Below are positions 7,594-15,194 of a DNA stretch of 20,910 bases, piece by piece. Positions within the stretch are counted from its first letter, which is position 1. Every line of letters begins with the position of its first letter. Below the pieces are notes generated by a model, which saw nothing but the letters and a program-made list of their open reading frames with translations, was not told the origin of the DNA and did not search any database. This DNA is from JBCCTJ01 sp039198585 (GTDB lineage Bacteria; Bacteroidota; Bacteroidia; Cytophagales; Amoebophilaceae). Made by a program: the position numbers and the translations under genes. The stretch lies in assembly GCA_039198585.1 (NCBI GenBank), contig JBCCTJ010000016.1, forward strand, positions 1 to 20,910, in the 5' to 3' direction.

Positions 7594-8199
7594 TTATCTG
7601 GAGTAAAGTTCTACGATGCTTTTTTCATCTATTTTCTCAGGAATATCCTCTCTCGTGGGAATAGCTACAAAGGTACCTGTATGCTTCTCTTGGTCCCAGG
7701 TGAGCCATGTATATTGTTCTTTCACTCCTGTTATACCTTCAGTAATATTACTATTTTTTTGTGCTTTAGGGGTGAGTCTAATCAGGTCTCCTGGACTAAC
7801 TGAGAAGGAGGCAATATTAACAGTTCTTCCATTGACCTGTATGTGTTTATGAGAAACGAACTGCCTAGCTCTATCGCGACTTCCTTCTTTAAGACCTAAC
7901 ATACGGAATACGACATTATCTAGCCTTCTTTCTGCTGATTGAAGTAATAGTTCGCCTGTTTTTCCTTGCATACGCGTGGCACGTTTGAAAAGATTTCTGA
8001 GCTTTCCTTCTTGGATACCATAAATAGCTTTCAGTTTTTGTTTTTCATGTTGTTGGATTGCATAGGCAGATTTTTTTCTTTTTTTCTGACCATGCATACC
8101 AGGCGGATATTTCTTTTTATTAAAAACTTTACGATTTCCTTTAATATATTCACCATATTTCCTGGATACCTTAGTCTTAGGACCTATATATCTTGCCAT
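7594..8199 (-). CDS. rpsD: 30S ribosomal protein S4
   Basis: Primary 16S rRNA binder that starts assembly of the small-subunit body. The 201 residues start MARYIGPKTKVSRKYGE and have YPPGMHGQKKRKKSAYAIQQ, then the S4 RNA-binding domain RRLDNVVFRMLGLKEGSRDRARQFVSHKHIQVNGRTV (about 92-128). The zinc cysteines of the C+ form are absent, as in many Bacteroidota. In Escherichia coli S4 represses the alpha operon through an mRNA pseudoknot upstream of rpsM; no equivalent space exists here because rpsM follows rpmJ within 11 nt. Confidence 0.97.
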   Translation of the reverse strand: MARYIGPKTKVSRKYGEYIKGNRKVFNKKKYPPGMHGQKKRKKSAYAIQQHEKQKLKAIYGIQEGKLRNLFKRATRMQGKTGELLLQSAERRLDNVVFRMLGLKEGSRDRARQFVSHKHIQVNGRTVNIASFSVSPGDLIRLTPKAQKNSNITEGITGVKEQYTWLTWDQEKHTGTFVAIPTREDIPEKIDEKSIVELYSR

Positions 8200-8214
8200 C
8201 TATTTTTGTTAAAA

Positions 8215-8598
8215 TTATGGGTTGCGTTGTTTAGGAGCTCTACACCCATTGTGAGGGATAGGTGTGAGATCTGTAATCTTATGCACTATCAAACCAGATC
8301 CTACTAAAGAGCGAATAGCAGATTCTCTGCCTGCCCCACAGCCTTTTACAATAACTTCTAGTTCTTTCATCCCTTGCTTATAAACTTTTTTAGCAGCTTC
8401 TTGAGCAGCTTCTGCTGCTGCATGAGGGGTAGCCTTTTTAGTGCCTTTAAAGCCTACACTGCCGCCTGAACCCCAAGCTAATGTTTCCCCATCAGGACTA
8501 GTAATAGTAACAATAGTATTATTGAAAGTAGCTCTGATATGAGCAATTCCGTTGGTACTAATTTCTACTCTTCTTTTTTTTGGTTTATTAATAGCCAT
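8215..8598 (-). CDS. rpsK: 30S ribosomal protein S11
   Basis: Platform protein lining the mRNA exit region of the 30S subunit. It has 127 residues with a short basic N-terminus, then the conserved GIAHIRATFNNTIVTITSPDG, the glycine-rich WGSGGSVGFKG, the helix PHAAAEAAQEAAKK, and the family end GLIVHKITDLTPIPHNGC followed by RAPKQRNP. Complete. It sits between rpsM (22 nt upstream) and rpsD (15 nt downstream). Confidence 0.97.
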   Translation of the reverse strand: MAINKPKKRRVEISTNGIAHIRATFNNTIVTITSPDGETLAWGSGGSVGFKGTKKATPHAAAEAAQEAAKKVYKQGMKELEVIVKGCGAGRESAIRSLVGSGLIVHKITDLTPIPHNGCRAPKQRNP

Positions 8599-8620
8599 TT
8601 TCCAAAATATTTATCAATTT

Positions 8621-8998
8621 TTACTTACCTGCTTTCTTCTTATTAGCGACAGGACGGGACTTACTCTTGATCATTTTACCACTATTTCTCGTATTTTGCC
8701 CTCTAACTTTTAGCCCTACTCTATGCCTTCTTCCACGATAAGATCCATTATCCATCAGTCGTTTGATATTAAGTCTCACCTCTGTACGCAAATCTCCTTC
8801 TATTTTATAACCATCTGCAATGACTCTTACTATCTTACTCATTTCTTCAGGGGATAAATCCATAATTTTTTTATTAGGATCTATAAATGCTTTCTTGAGT
8901 ATAGCAGATGATGAGGATTTACCAATACCGTACAGATAGGTTAAACCAATAATGCTTCTTTTTTTACTGGGAATTTCTACCCCTGATATTCTAGCCAT
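8621..8998 (-). CDS. rpsM: 30S ribosomal protein S13
   Basis: Head protein of the 30S subunit whose C-terminal tail reaches the P-site tRNA and which forms bridges to the 50S. It has 125 residues: MARISGVEIPSKKR, the helix-two-turn-helix segment with YLYGIGKSSSSAIL, and the RNA-binding NGSYRGRRHRVGLKVRGQNT. The tail ends VANKKKAGK, as commonly seen in Bacteroidota. The family motif NARTRKG after GQ-T is replaced by NSGKMIKS, a mild divergence. It is 11 nt after rpmJ. Confidence 0.97.
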   Translation of the reverse strand: MARISGVEIPSKKRSIIGLTYLYGIGKSSSSAILKKAFIDPNKKIMDLSPEEMSKIVRVIADGYKIEGDLRTEVRLNIKRLMDNGSYRGRRHRVGLKVRGQNTRNSGKMIKSKSRPVANKKKAGK

Positions 8999-9009
8999 AA
9001 TTGCTTATT

Positions 9010-9126
9010 TTATCCTTGTCTTTGTTTAAGCTTCGGGTTTTTTTTATTAATAATATATATACGCCCTTTCCTACGCACAATTTTGCAAGTAGGTGTTCTT
9101 TTTTTAACAGATGATCTCACTTTCAT
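9010..9126 (-). CDS. rpmJ: 50S ribosomal protein L36
   Basis: A 38-residue protein, easily missed because of its size. The translation starts MKVRSSVKKRTPTCKIVRRK and ends with NPKLKQRQG, the diagnostic L36 C-terminus. Only one cysteine (Cys14) of the zinc ribbon remains, and the usual later Cys and His are Asn and Leu; this single-Cys form is usual in Bacteroidota and does not suggest decay. It lies between infA (12 nt before) and rpsM (11 nt after), the standard place. Confidence 0.96.
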   Translation of the reverse strand: MKVRSSVKKRTPTCKIVRRKGRIYIINKKNPKLKQRQG

Positions 9127-9138
9127 ATTGCTACTTTC

Positions 9139-9360
9139 TTAGTTTCTATAACGATATACAATCCTCCCACGTGATATTTCATCGGGAGATATTTCCAGTT
9201 TTACCCTATCTCCTACTACTATCTTTACAAATCTTTTTCTTAACTTGCCAGCAGAATAAGCCAATACTTTAAACCCATTATTTAGTACTACCCAATATCT
9301 CATATCACGTAGTACAGCCGTAACTGTTCCTTCTTTCTCTAAGACTGGTTGTTTTGTCAT
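9139..9360 (-). CDS. infA: Translation initiation factor IF-1
   Basis: Small S1/OB-fold protein that occupies the 30S A site during initiation. Its 73 residues show VLEKEGTVTAVLRDMRYWVVLNNGFKVLAYSAGKLRKRFVKIVVGDRVKLEISPDE, followed by RGRIVYRYRN, matching the family (G-V-E-L----F-V-L-NG--V-AH-SGK-R---I-I--GD-V-VE-SPYD--RGRI-YR). The motif AHISGKMR is changed to AYSAGKLR. Its ATG overlaps the map stop by 4 nt, so the two are likely translationally coupled. Confidence 0.97.
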   Translation of the reverse strand: MTKQPVLEKEGTVTAVLRDMRYWVVLNNGFKVLAYSAGKLRKRFVKIVVGDRVKLEISPDEISRGRIVYRYRN

Positions 9361-10139
9361 TTTTTAGCTATTTTCTGTCTGATATACTCAAACGTGGTTA
9401 ATTTTTTAGGTTTACCATCAACAACAGCAACCGTATGCTCAAAGTGAGCACATGGCAGGTCATCTTTTGTATATACTTTCCATTTATCAGTACCTTCTAC
9501 AACTTCTCTAGATTCAAGAGTAAGGATAGGTTCTATCGCTACAACCATACCTTCTTGAATTTTTATGCCATTTCCTCTAGCCCCAAAGTTAGGAATATGA
9601 GGTAGTTGATGCAATTTTTTTCCTATTCCATGCCCTCCATACTCTCTTACAACATTGTATCCAAGCTGATCAGCCAAGGAAGAGATTGTATAACCAATAT
9701 CGCCTACTCTGTTGCCTATGGCTACTTTTTCCACAGCTAGCTCCAACACTTTTTCAGTTTCAAGGCACAAATTTACTAATTCTTTTTTTACATTAGCTAA
9801 TTCTCCTACGATATATGTAAAAGCAGCATCTGAGTGATATCCTTTATGGTATACACCACAGTCTATAGAAATAATATCACCTTCTTGCAGTACATATTCG
9901 TTGGGGATACCATGTACGACTGCATGGTTAACAGATGTACAAAGCACACTAGGAAACCCTTCATATCCTTTAAAGGAAGATTGAACTCCCCATTGTTTCA
10001 TGAATTGGGCTGCTAGATTGTCAAGTTTCCGCGTAGTTATTCCTGGGTTGACATGCAATGTCAGCTCACCTAGTAGCTGGCTTAGGATAGTGGCACCTTC
10101 TTGCATCAGGTCTATTTCTTGGGGAGACTTTTTATACAT
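9357..10139 (-). CDS. map: Methionine aminopeptidase, type I
   Basis: Removes the initiator methionine from nascent proteins on the ribosome. The 260-residue protein has the full pita-bread catalytic set: substrate-contacting His76 (VVHGIP), metal ligands Asp93 (SIDCG), Asp104 (SDAAFT), His170 (GGHGIG), Glu203 (AIEPI) and Glu234 (FEHTV), plus His177. There is no N-terminal zinc-finger or SH3-binding extension. Placement between secY (4 nt) and infA (overlap) is the typical Bacteroidota spc arrangement and puts N-terminal processing with translation and export. It looks fully functional. Confidence 0.98.
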   Translation of the reverse strand: MYKKSPQEIDLMQEGATILSQLLGELTLHVNPGITTRKLDNLAAQFMKQWGVQSSFKGYEGFPSVLCTSVNHAVVHGIPNEYVLQEGDIISIDCGVYHKGYHSDAAFTYIVGELANVKKELVNLCLETEKVLELAVEKVAIGNRVGDIGYTISSLADQLGYNVVREYGGHGIGKKLHQLPHIPNFGARGNGIKIQEGMVVAIEPILTLESREVVEGTDKWKVYTKDDLPCAHFEHTVAVVDGKPKKLTTFEYIRQKIAKK

Positions 10140-10143
10140 TTGC

Positions 10144-11469
10144 TTATGTAGAAGGAAGCAGATTAGGACCTTGTATCATCCGATCATAATAGCGCATAAA
10201 TAAATAGCTTTCTATTTGCTGTACTATTTCTAGGATAACACCAATTAAGATAATCATTGAGGTCCCCCCATAAAACCTGCTAAACTCTTTAGTTATACCA
10301 AAATAAATAGCACCAGAAGGAAGCATGGCAATAGCAGCTAGAAAAGTAGCCCCTGGGAGAGTAATTTTACTAATAATGCTATCGATATAGTTAGAAGTAG
10401 GTTTACCTGGTTTTACACCTGGAATAAATCCGTTGTTACGTTTCAAGTCATCTGCAATTTCTACAGGGTTTGTGAAAACTGCAGTATATAAAAATGTACC
10501 TGTAAACACGAGAAAAGCTTGAGCTGCATTAAACTCCCAGGTATGCTGGTCAGCTAATTTTTTAGCAAGCCATGAAGCTACCTCAAGTCTCTCACGCAAG
10601 AGTCTAGCTACCATTAAGATACCTACTAGAAAAAGGTTAGCAAAAATAATAGGCATAACACCAGATCCATTCACTTTGATAGGCAAGTGAGGACGATTAT
10701 GCTGATAGATTTGCTGCTGACTATTGATCATTTGACGTGCATACTGCAAGTATATTTTTCTTTTAGCTTGCATAAAAGCTATCAACAACAAAGTTATGAA
10801 GAATAGGATAAGCAATTCTACAATAAAAAATAGCAAAAATTGAGTAGGATAGTCTTGGCTACTACAGTTTTCATATTCACGCCAAATACCTCCAGGCAAG
10901 TTAGAAACAATCCCGACCATAATTAGTACAGAGGTACCATTGCCAACGCCTTTTTCTGTGATACGGTCTCCAAGCCATAAAGAAAACATGGTACCCGCTA
11001 CAATCAATAAGATACCTACAGCAAAAAAATAATACTTATTAACTAAAAGCGCTTTTTTTTGGTTGTATATAGCTTCTACAAGAAAGGGAACAGATTGTAC
11101 TAAAGTTATTAAGAGTGTTAGTAGACGTATAATTTGATTTTTTTTTGCTCTACCTGCAGCTCCTTCTTTTTGCAAGCGTTGAAAATAAGGAATGCTGATA
11201 GAAGCCATTTGAATCATAATAGAAGCTGATATATAGGGTGTAATCCCCAATGCCAAAACAGAATAACTATTAAGAGACCCGCCCAATAGACTATCCAGTA
11301 TCGCTTTTACCCCTATTTTACTTTTTATGAGTGCTACTGGGTTGAGGCCAGGCAATATAATATGTGTTCCAAGGCGATAGATAGCTGCAAAAAATACAGT
11401 ATAAAACAACCTAGATCTCAGTTCTTGGAGTTGAAAGATATCTCTTGTTGTAGTAAACATTGTTTTCAT
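10144..11469 (-). CDS. secY: Protein translocase channel SecY
   Basis: Pore subunit of the SecYEG translocon in the inner membrane. The 441 residues contain about ten hydrophobic segments. Family marks include ELRSRLFYTVFFAAIYRLGTHI at TM1, SVLALGITPYISASIMIQ at TM2, GNGTSVLIMVGIVSNLPGG near TM4-5, and the cytosolic loop NPVEIADDLKRNNGFIPG followed by VKPGKPTSNYID before TM9. The conserved arginine of the E. coli loop (IPGIRPG) is lysine here, as usual in Bacteroidota. It starts 5 nt after rplO. Length and topology look complete. Confidence 0.98.
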   Translation of the reverse strand: MKTMFTTTRDIFQLQELRSRLFYTVFFAAIYRLGTHIILPGLNPVALIKSKIGVKAILDSLLGGSLNSYSVLALGITPYISASIMIQMASISIPYFQRLQKEGAAGRAKKNQIIRLLTLLITLVQSVPFLVEAIYNQKKALLVNKYYFFAVGILLIVAGTMFSLWLGDRITEKGVGNGTSVLIMVGIVSNLPGGIWREYENCSSQDYPTQFLLFFIVELLILFFITLLLIAFMQAKRKIYLQYARQMINSQQQIYQHNRPHLPIKVNGSGVMPIIFANLFLVGILMVARLLRERLEVASWLAKKLADQHTWEFNAAQAFLVFTGTFLYTAVFTNPVEIADDLKRNNGFIPGVKPGKPTSNYIDSIISKITLPGATFLAAIAMLPSGAIYFGITKEFSRFYGGTSMIILIGVILEIVQQIESYLFMRYYDRMIQGPNLLPST

Positions 11470-11474
11470 GAGCT

Positions 11475-11921
11475 CTACTTTTCAATAATAATTTCCCCTT
11501 TTTGTTTTTCAATAACCTCTCGAGCACTTCTAGAACAGGCATGCGCATTAACAGTCAGTTGCTTAGTAAGAGAACCTTTGCCTAGAATCTTATATTTCTC
11601 TCCTTTTTTGAATAACCCATGAGCTATTAGTAGATCTGCTGTGATAGTACTTTTTGCAGATTTTTCAGCAATCATTTCTAGGGTATCGAGGTTAATAGAC
11701 TTATACTTAGCTTGCGTATTCCTTTTTGCCATTTTAGGTGCACTCATATGCAGGGGGAGTTGCCCCCCTTGAAAGTTAGGGCGTGTTTTATAACCAGATC
11801 GAGACTGGGCACCTTTGTGACCTCTAGTAGCAGTACCTCCTTTCCCACTACCTTGCCCTCTACCTATTATTTTTCTTTTTTTAATTGCTCCTTCAGCAGG
11901 CTGTAAAGTGTGTAGTTCCAT
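11475..11921 (-). CDS. rplO: 50S ribosomal protein L15
   Basis: Late-binding 23S rRNA protein. Its 148 residues have the typical glycine-rich N-terminal extension GRGQGSGKGGTATRGHKGA, followed by GYKTRPNFQGGQLPLHMSAPK and the globular C-terminal part with DLLIAHGLFKKGEKYKILGKG. The length is typical. Spaced 5 nt from rpmD upstream and 5 nt from secY downstream. Confidence 0.97.
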   Translation of the reverse strand: MELHTLQPAEGAIKKRKIIGRGQGSGKGGTATRGHKGAQSRSGYKTRPNFQGGQLPLHMSAPKMAKRNTQAKYKSINLDTLEMIAEKSAKSTITADLLIAHGLFKKGEKYKILGKGSLTKQLTVNAHACSRSAREVIEKQKGEIIIEK

Positions 11922-11926
11922 TTTTA

Positions 11927-12112
11927 TCAGCTTTTATATTCTTGGACAGTAACTAAATGATGAACGCGTGATATCATACCTTCTGTAGACGGTGTATCTT
12001 GATGAACTACAGATTGATTGATTCTTTTAAGGCCCAATGCTACCATAGTACGTTTTTTATCTTTTGATTGTCCAATAATACTTTTAACTTGAGTAACTTT
12101 GATTTTTCCCAT
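11927..12112 (-). CDS. rpmD: 50S ribosomal protein L30
   Basis: Small 61-residue protein of the 50S subunit. The family pattern is seen in KIKVTQVKSIIGQSKDKKRTM, ALGLKRINQSVVHQDTPSTEGMI and RVHHLVTVQE. The length fits the short bacterial form. It stands between rpsE (6 nt) and rplO (5 nt) as expected; this gene is dispensable in some reduced genomes but is retained here. Confidence 0.95.
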   Translation of the reverse strand: MGKIKVTQVKSIIGQSKDKKRTMVALGLKRINQSVVHQDTPSTEGMISRVHHLVTVQEYKS

Positions 12113-12118
12113 AACTTT

Positions 12119-12637
12119 TTATCCATTAAATACTTTGTCAAGCGTAATCCCCCTATCTTGGGCGACCATAACAGCACTCCTAAGACTTTGCAATCCACTA
12201 ATAGTAGCTCTTACAGCATTACATCGATTATTAGCCTTATTAAGTTTTGCTAGTATGTTGGGCACGCCCGTACACTGTAAGACAGCCCTTACCCCACCTC
12301 CTGCGAGTACTCCTGTTCCTGGAGAGGCAGGCCTTAGTTTGACACGAGTAGCATTATACTTACCTTCAATGCTATGAGGTATTGTACCTTTCGTCAAAGG
12401 TACTCGAATCAATTTTTTTCTAGCTTTATAAACTGCTTTTTTAACAGCTTCTCTAGGATCCTTAGCTTTTCCTACACCATAACCTACTACACCAGCCTCA
12501 TTGCCGACTACTACTAAAGCTCTGAACTTCAATGTTCTACCTCCTTTGACTACTTTAGTGACTCTCTTGATTTGTATAACTGTCTCTTTAAGGTTCAGCT
12601 CGCTCAAGTTAATTTTTTGTGTACTATTATTCATCAA
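12119..12637 (-). CDS. rpsE: 30S ribosomal protein S5
   Basis: Protein at the back of the 30S subunit, involved in decoding fidelity and mRNA unwinding. Its 172 residues contain the double-stranded RNA-binding-like domain LKETVIQIKRVTKVVKGGRT, RFRALVVVGNEAGVVGYGVGKAKDPREAVKK-type segments (with LKFRALVVVG here), and the C-domain RPASPGTGVLAGGGVRAVLQ, CTGVPNILAK. Complete. It is preceded by rplR (9 nt). Confidence 0.97.
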   Translation of the reverse strand: MMNNSTQKINLSELNLKETVIQIKRVTKVVKGGRTLKFRALVVVGNEAGVVGYGVGKAKDPREAVKKAVYKARKKLIRVPLTKGTIPHSIEGKYNATRVKLRPASPGTGVLAGGGVRAVLQCTGVPNILAKLNKANNRCNAVRATISGLQSLRSAVMVAQDRGITLDKVFNG

Positions 12638-12646
12638 CAGTTTGTC

Positions 12647-12994
12647 TTAATGGTTTAATCCGTTTTGTCTAGCTGCGTCAGAAAATGCTCGAATATTACT
12701 AGCAAAAATATATCCAGATCTATCAAATACAACTTTTTTAATATTCTTTAGAGCTGCGCTTCCCGCGAGTTCTTCTCCTGCTTTTACACATTGTTCATGT
12801 TTAGCTCCTGTCATTTTTCGAGTATCTATAGCTAGCAACGTTTTTCCTGCTTCATCATTAATAATCTGTGCATAGAAATCTCTATTACTTTTATAAACAG
12901 CAAGACGTGGACATTCGGCTGTTCCGGATATTTTTTTTCTGATTCGGTAACGCACTTTAAGCCTTCTTTCTTTCTTAATATTTTTTGTTTTCAT
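12647..12994 (-). CDS. rplR: 50S ribosomal protein L18
   Basis: 5S rRNA-binding protein that helps install the 5S RNP in the 50S subunit. The 115 residues show VRYRIRKKISGTAECPRLAVYKSNRDFYAQIINDEAGKTLLAIDT and the family end VVFDRSGYIFASNIRAFSDAARQNGL. In the usual motif VFDRGGYLYHGRVKA the second Gly is Ser and the HGR stretch is ASN, modest divergence only. Located 14 nt after rplF. Confidence 0.96.
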   Translation of the reverse strand: MKTKNIKKERRLKVRYRIRKKISGTAECPRLAVYKSNRDFYAQIINDEAGKTLLAIDTRKMTGAKHEQCVKAGEELAGSAALKNIKKVVFDRSGYIFASNIRAFSDAARQNGLNH

Positions 12995-13008
12995 AGATTA
13001 TTCATTAA

Positions 13009-13563
13009 TTACTTTGCGGCTGTTTTTCCTGCCTTTTTCCTAATGACTTCTCCCTTAACCCTAATGCCTTTCTGTTTATAAGGCTCTGGCTTTCTAATAC
13101 TTCTTATTTTAGCAGCAAGTTGCCCCAGAAGTTGTATATCATTACCCTTCAATAATATACTAGGATGCTTACCGCGACCACCTGCCCCTAACGCTACTTT
13201 CACCTCATTAGGTATAACAAAGTAGATAAGATGCGACTTGCCTACATTAATCTCCAAGACATTTTTATCTAAAGAGACTTTATAGCCAACGCCAACAAGC
13301 TCTAAAGTTTTTTGATAGCCTTTAAAAACGCCTGTTATCATGTTTTGCATGAGTGCTCTATATAAGCCATGCAAAGATTTTTCCTTTTTGGTATCACCAC
13401 CCCGCATTATAGTTAGTAAGTTGTCTTCTTTTTCTACTTGTAAGACCGAAGGAATGTTTTTTATTAGGGTGCCGAGGGGGCCTTTTACACTAACCTCATT
13501 AGTAGAAATAATGACTTCTACTTCTTTCGGTATCAGTATTGGTTGTTTTCCTATTCTAGACAT
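13009..13563 (-). CDS. rplF: 50S ribosomal protein L6
   Basis: Protein near the sarcin-ricin loop and factor-binding site. The 184 residues begin MSRIGKQPILIPKEVEVIIS and keep KGPLGTL, the two repeated L6 domains (about 1-80 and 85-180), GVGYKVSLDKNVLEINVGKSH, and the C-terminal signature RKPEPYKQKGIRVKGE then KKAGKTAAK. The usual YKGKG is YKQKG. Six nt after rpsH. Complete. Confidence 0.97.
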   Translation of the reverse strand: MSRIGKQPILIPKEVEVIISTNEVSVKGPLGTLIKNIPSVLQVEKEDNLLTIMRGGDTKKEKSLHGLYRALMQNMITGVFKGYQKTLELVGVGYKVSLDKNVLEINVGKSHLIYFVIPNEVKVALGAGGRGKHPSILLKGNDIQLLGQLAAKIRSIRKPEPYKQKGIRVKGEVIRKKAGKTAAK

Positions 13564-13569
13564 AATTTC

Positions 13570-13962
13570 TTAATAAACATGAAATAGCACTTCTCCCCCT
13601 AAGTTTTTTTTTCTGGCTTCTTTATCACTCATAATACCTTGAGAAGTAGATATAAACGCATCGCCAAGCCCATTGAGCACATGTGGCAAGTCTTTTGCTT
13701 TAATATACTGGCGGAGACTAGGCTTACTTATTCTTTTAATACAAGTAATAGCCGGTCGCTTATTTTGAGGGTTATAGCGCAATTTTATATTGATGAATCC
13801 TTGAGGAGGATTCGACTCAAAAGTATAATCTGTTATATAGCCTCTCTCTTTCAATAATTTTGTAATTTCTTTTTTAATACGGGAGCTCTTAACAGTCAAA
13901 GTGGTATGAAATGCTTGAACTGCATTTCTTATGTAAGTTAGATAATCTGCTATTGGGTCCAT
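13570..13962 (-). CDS. rpsH: 30S ribosomal protein S8
   Basis: Central-domain 16S rRNA binder and, in E. coli, the translational repressor of the spc operon through a hairpin around the start of rplE. The 130 residues start MDPIADYLTYIRNAVQAFH and end with ISTSQGIMSDKEARKKNLGGEVLFHVY, the S8 signature. The gene is preceded by a 58-nt gap, the widest inside this block up to rpoA, in which a TACTTTTG box suggests a possible extra promoter. A strong inverted repeat lies inside rplE (14780-14817). Confidence 0.97.
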   Translation of the reverse strand: MDPIADYLTYIRNAVQAFHTTLTVKSSRIKKEITKLLKERGYITDYTFESNPPQGFINIKLRYNPQNKRPAITCIKRISKPSLRQYIKAKDLPHVLNGLGDAFISTSQGIMSDKEARKKNLGGEVLFHVY

Positions 13963-13987
13963 GATAATTTTATTATGAGCTTAGAGA

Positions 13988-13995
13988 CAAAAGTA
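13988..13995 (-). promoter_or_regulatory. Possible internal -7 promoter box before rpsH
   Basis: Read on the minus strand it is TACTTTTG, an exact match to the Bacteroidota -7 pattern TAnnTTTG, placed 26 nt before the rpsH ATG in the 58-nt rpsN-rpsH gap. No TTTG or TTG is found about 19-21 nt upstream, so the promoter is incomplete and may be chance in A+T-rich DNA. Confidence 0.25.
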
Positions 13996-14020
13996 GCTTT
14001 TTATTTTCATTTTTAAAATT

Positions 14021-14290
14021 TTACCAGCTCGCCTTCTTCATACCAGGTATCTTTCCTTCTGAAGCAAGCTTTCGGAAAAAATTACGACATATACCAAACT
14101 TACGTATGTTACCTCTTGCCCTTCCTGTAACACTACACCTAAGTCTTAAGCGAACAGGAGAAGCATTTTTAGGTAGTTGATCTAATCCTATGTAGTCCTT
14201 CTTTTCTTTCAGTTGAGCACGTTTACTTGCATAACGTTCTACAAGCCGCTCTCTTTTTTTTTGACGTGCAGTGAGTGATTTTTTAGCCAT
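14021..14290 (-). CDS. rpsN: 30S ribosomal protein S14
   Basis: Head protein of the 30S subunit. I chose the ATG at 14290 (MAKKSLTARQKKRERLVERY, 89 residues) because that is the normal family start; an upstream ATG at 14320 would add ten residues lying inside rplE. The C-terminal half RLRLRCSVTGRARGNIRKFG and FFRKLASEGKIPGMKKASW is typical of the longer zinc-free form: the CxxC pairs are absent. With this start it overlaps the end of rplE by 8 nt, so the two are probably coupled. Confidence 0.96.
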   Translation of the reverse strand: MAKKSLTARQKKRERLVERYASKRAQLKEKKDYIGLDQLPKNASPVRLRLRCSVTGRARGNIRKFGICRNFFRKLASEGKIPGMKKASW

Positions 14291-14855
14291 TTTTTTTACT
14301 AGTTTTATGCATATTAGCAAAAGGCATGCCTAATTCTTTTAGAAGTGCATAGCTACTTTCTCTATTTTTTGCATTGGTTACAAAGGTTATATTAAGACCT
14401 GCGATTTTATCTACTTTATCTACATTAATCTGAGGAAATATGATTTGCTCCTTGATACCTATAGTATAGTGATGCTGCTGGTCAAAGCTTTTAGGACTCA
14501 ACCCTCTAAAATCGCGGACACGTGCTAATGCTAGTGTAACGATAATATCAAAAAGCTCAAACATGCGATTGCCGCGTACTGTAGCACGCCCTCCCACTAT
14601 CATACCAGCACGTAATTTAAAGTTAGATATAGCTTTTTTAGCACGAGTAGGCACTGCTTTTTGACCTGCTATTAAGGTCAAGTTATTCAAAAAATTTTCT
14701 ACTAGTTTACGATTTTCTTTGTGACGAGCAAAACCCATGTTCAAGTGAATAGCTTGAAGGCGAGGTACTTGCATGGGCGAATTGTAGCCAAACTCTTTTT
14801 GGAGTTTGGCTACAATTTTTTCGTTGTATTTTTTCTTTAACCTAGGAATATACAT
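14283..14855 (-). CDS. rplE: 50S ribosomal protein L5
   Basis: 5S rRNA-binding protein at the central protuberance that contacts P-site tRNA. The 190 residues start MYIPRLKKKYNEKIVAKLQK, then EFGYNSPMQVPRLQAIHLNMG, GQKAVPTRAKKAISNFKLR, RGNRMFELFDIIVTLALARVRDFRGL and HYTIGIKEQIIFPQINVDKV, all in family order. Codons about 13-26 contain a perfect 16-bp inverted repeat (14780-14817), remarkable because it coexists with a conserved protein segment. Preceded by rplX (9 nt) and overlapping rpsN. Confidence 0.97.
   Translation of the reverse strand: MYIPRLKKKYNEKIVAKLQKEFGYNSPMQVPRLQAIHLNMGFARHKENRKLVENFLNNLTLIAGQKAVPTRAKKAISNFKLRAGMIVGGRATVRGNRMFELFDIIVTLALARVRDFRGLSPKSFDQQHHYTIGIKEQIIFPQINVDKVDKIAGLNITFVTNAKNRESSYALLKELGMPFANMHKTSKKNG
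14780..14817. repeat. Perfect 16-bp inverted repeat inside the 5' part of rplE
   Basis: Arms AATTGTAGCCAAACTC (14780-14795) and GAGTTTGGCTACAATT (14802-14817) around a 6-nt loop. On the plus strand the right arm runs into six consecutive T (14816-14821), so it has the exact form of an intrinsic terminator for transcription antisense to the ribosomal genes. In the rplE mRNA it forms a stem 38-75 nt after the start codon, with the loop CAAAAA and no U-run after it. Confidence 0.75.
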
Positions 14856-14864
14856 AAGTTTAGA

Positions 14865-15191
14865 CTAATTGGTTACTTTTTTAGGATAGCGATCCAAATA
14901 CTCTTGGCTATTTTCCGGAATTCTATTGCGTATAGCATTTTGAGTTGTAGGATCTACAAGCATTAAATTACTAATATGAATAGGCGCTTCTTTTCTTATT
15001 CTACCTCCTTTAGGTTTTTGCTGAGTTGGTTTCAGGTGTATAGTTACCATATTAATTCCTTTAACAATAGCTCGACTTCTTTGAGGAAATACTTGTAATA
15101 CCTCTCCAGTCTGATTTTTGTAATTACCAGCAATCACTTTGACGGTTTCGCCTTTCTTTATGTGTAACTTGTGACTATTTTTGATATTCAT
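14865..15191 (-). CDS. rplX: 50S ribosomal protein L24
   Basis: Early 50S assembly protein with an N-terminal KOW domain. Of its 108 residues, LHIKKGETVKVIAGNYKNQTGEVLQVFPQRSRAIVKGINM is the KOW signature region (about 8-48), followed by KPKGGRIRKEAPIHISNLMLVDP, the family C-terminal motif. The length is typical. Three nt after rplN and 9 nt before rplE. Confidence 0.97.
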   Translation of the reverse strand: MNIKNSHKLHIKKGETVKVIAGNYKNQTGEVLQVFPQRSRAIVKGINMVTIHLKPTQQKPKGGRIRKEAPIHISNLMLVDPTTQNAIRNRIPENSQEYLDRYPKKVTN

Positions 15192-15194
15192 AAT

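Noticed and set aside
14291..14320. Upstream ATG extending rpsN by ten residues
   Set aside because: The extra residues lie within rplE and the normal MAKKS start at 14290 is available.
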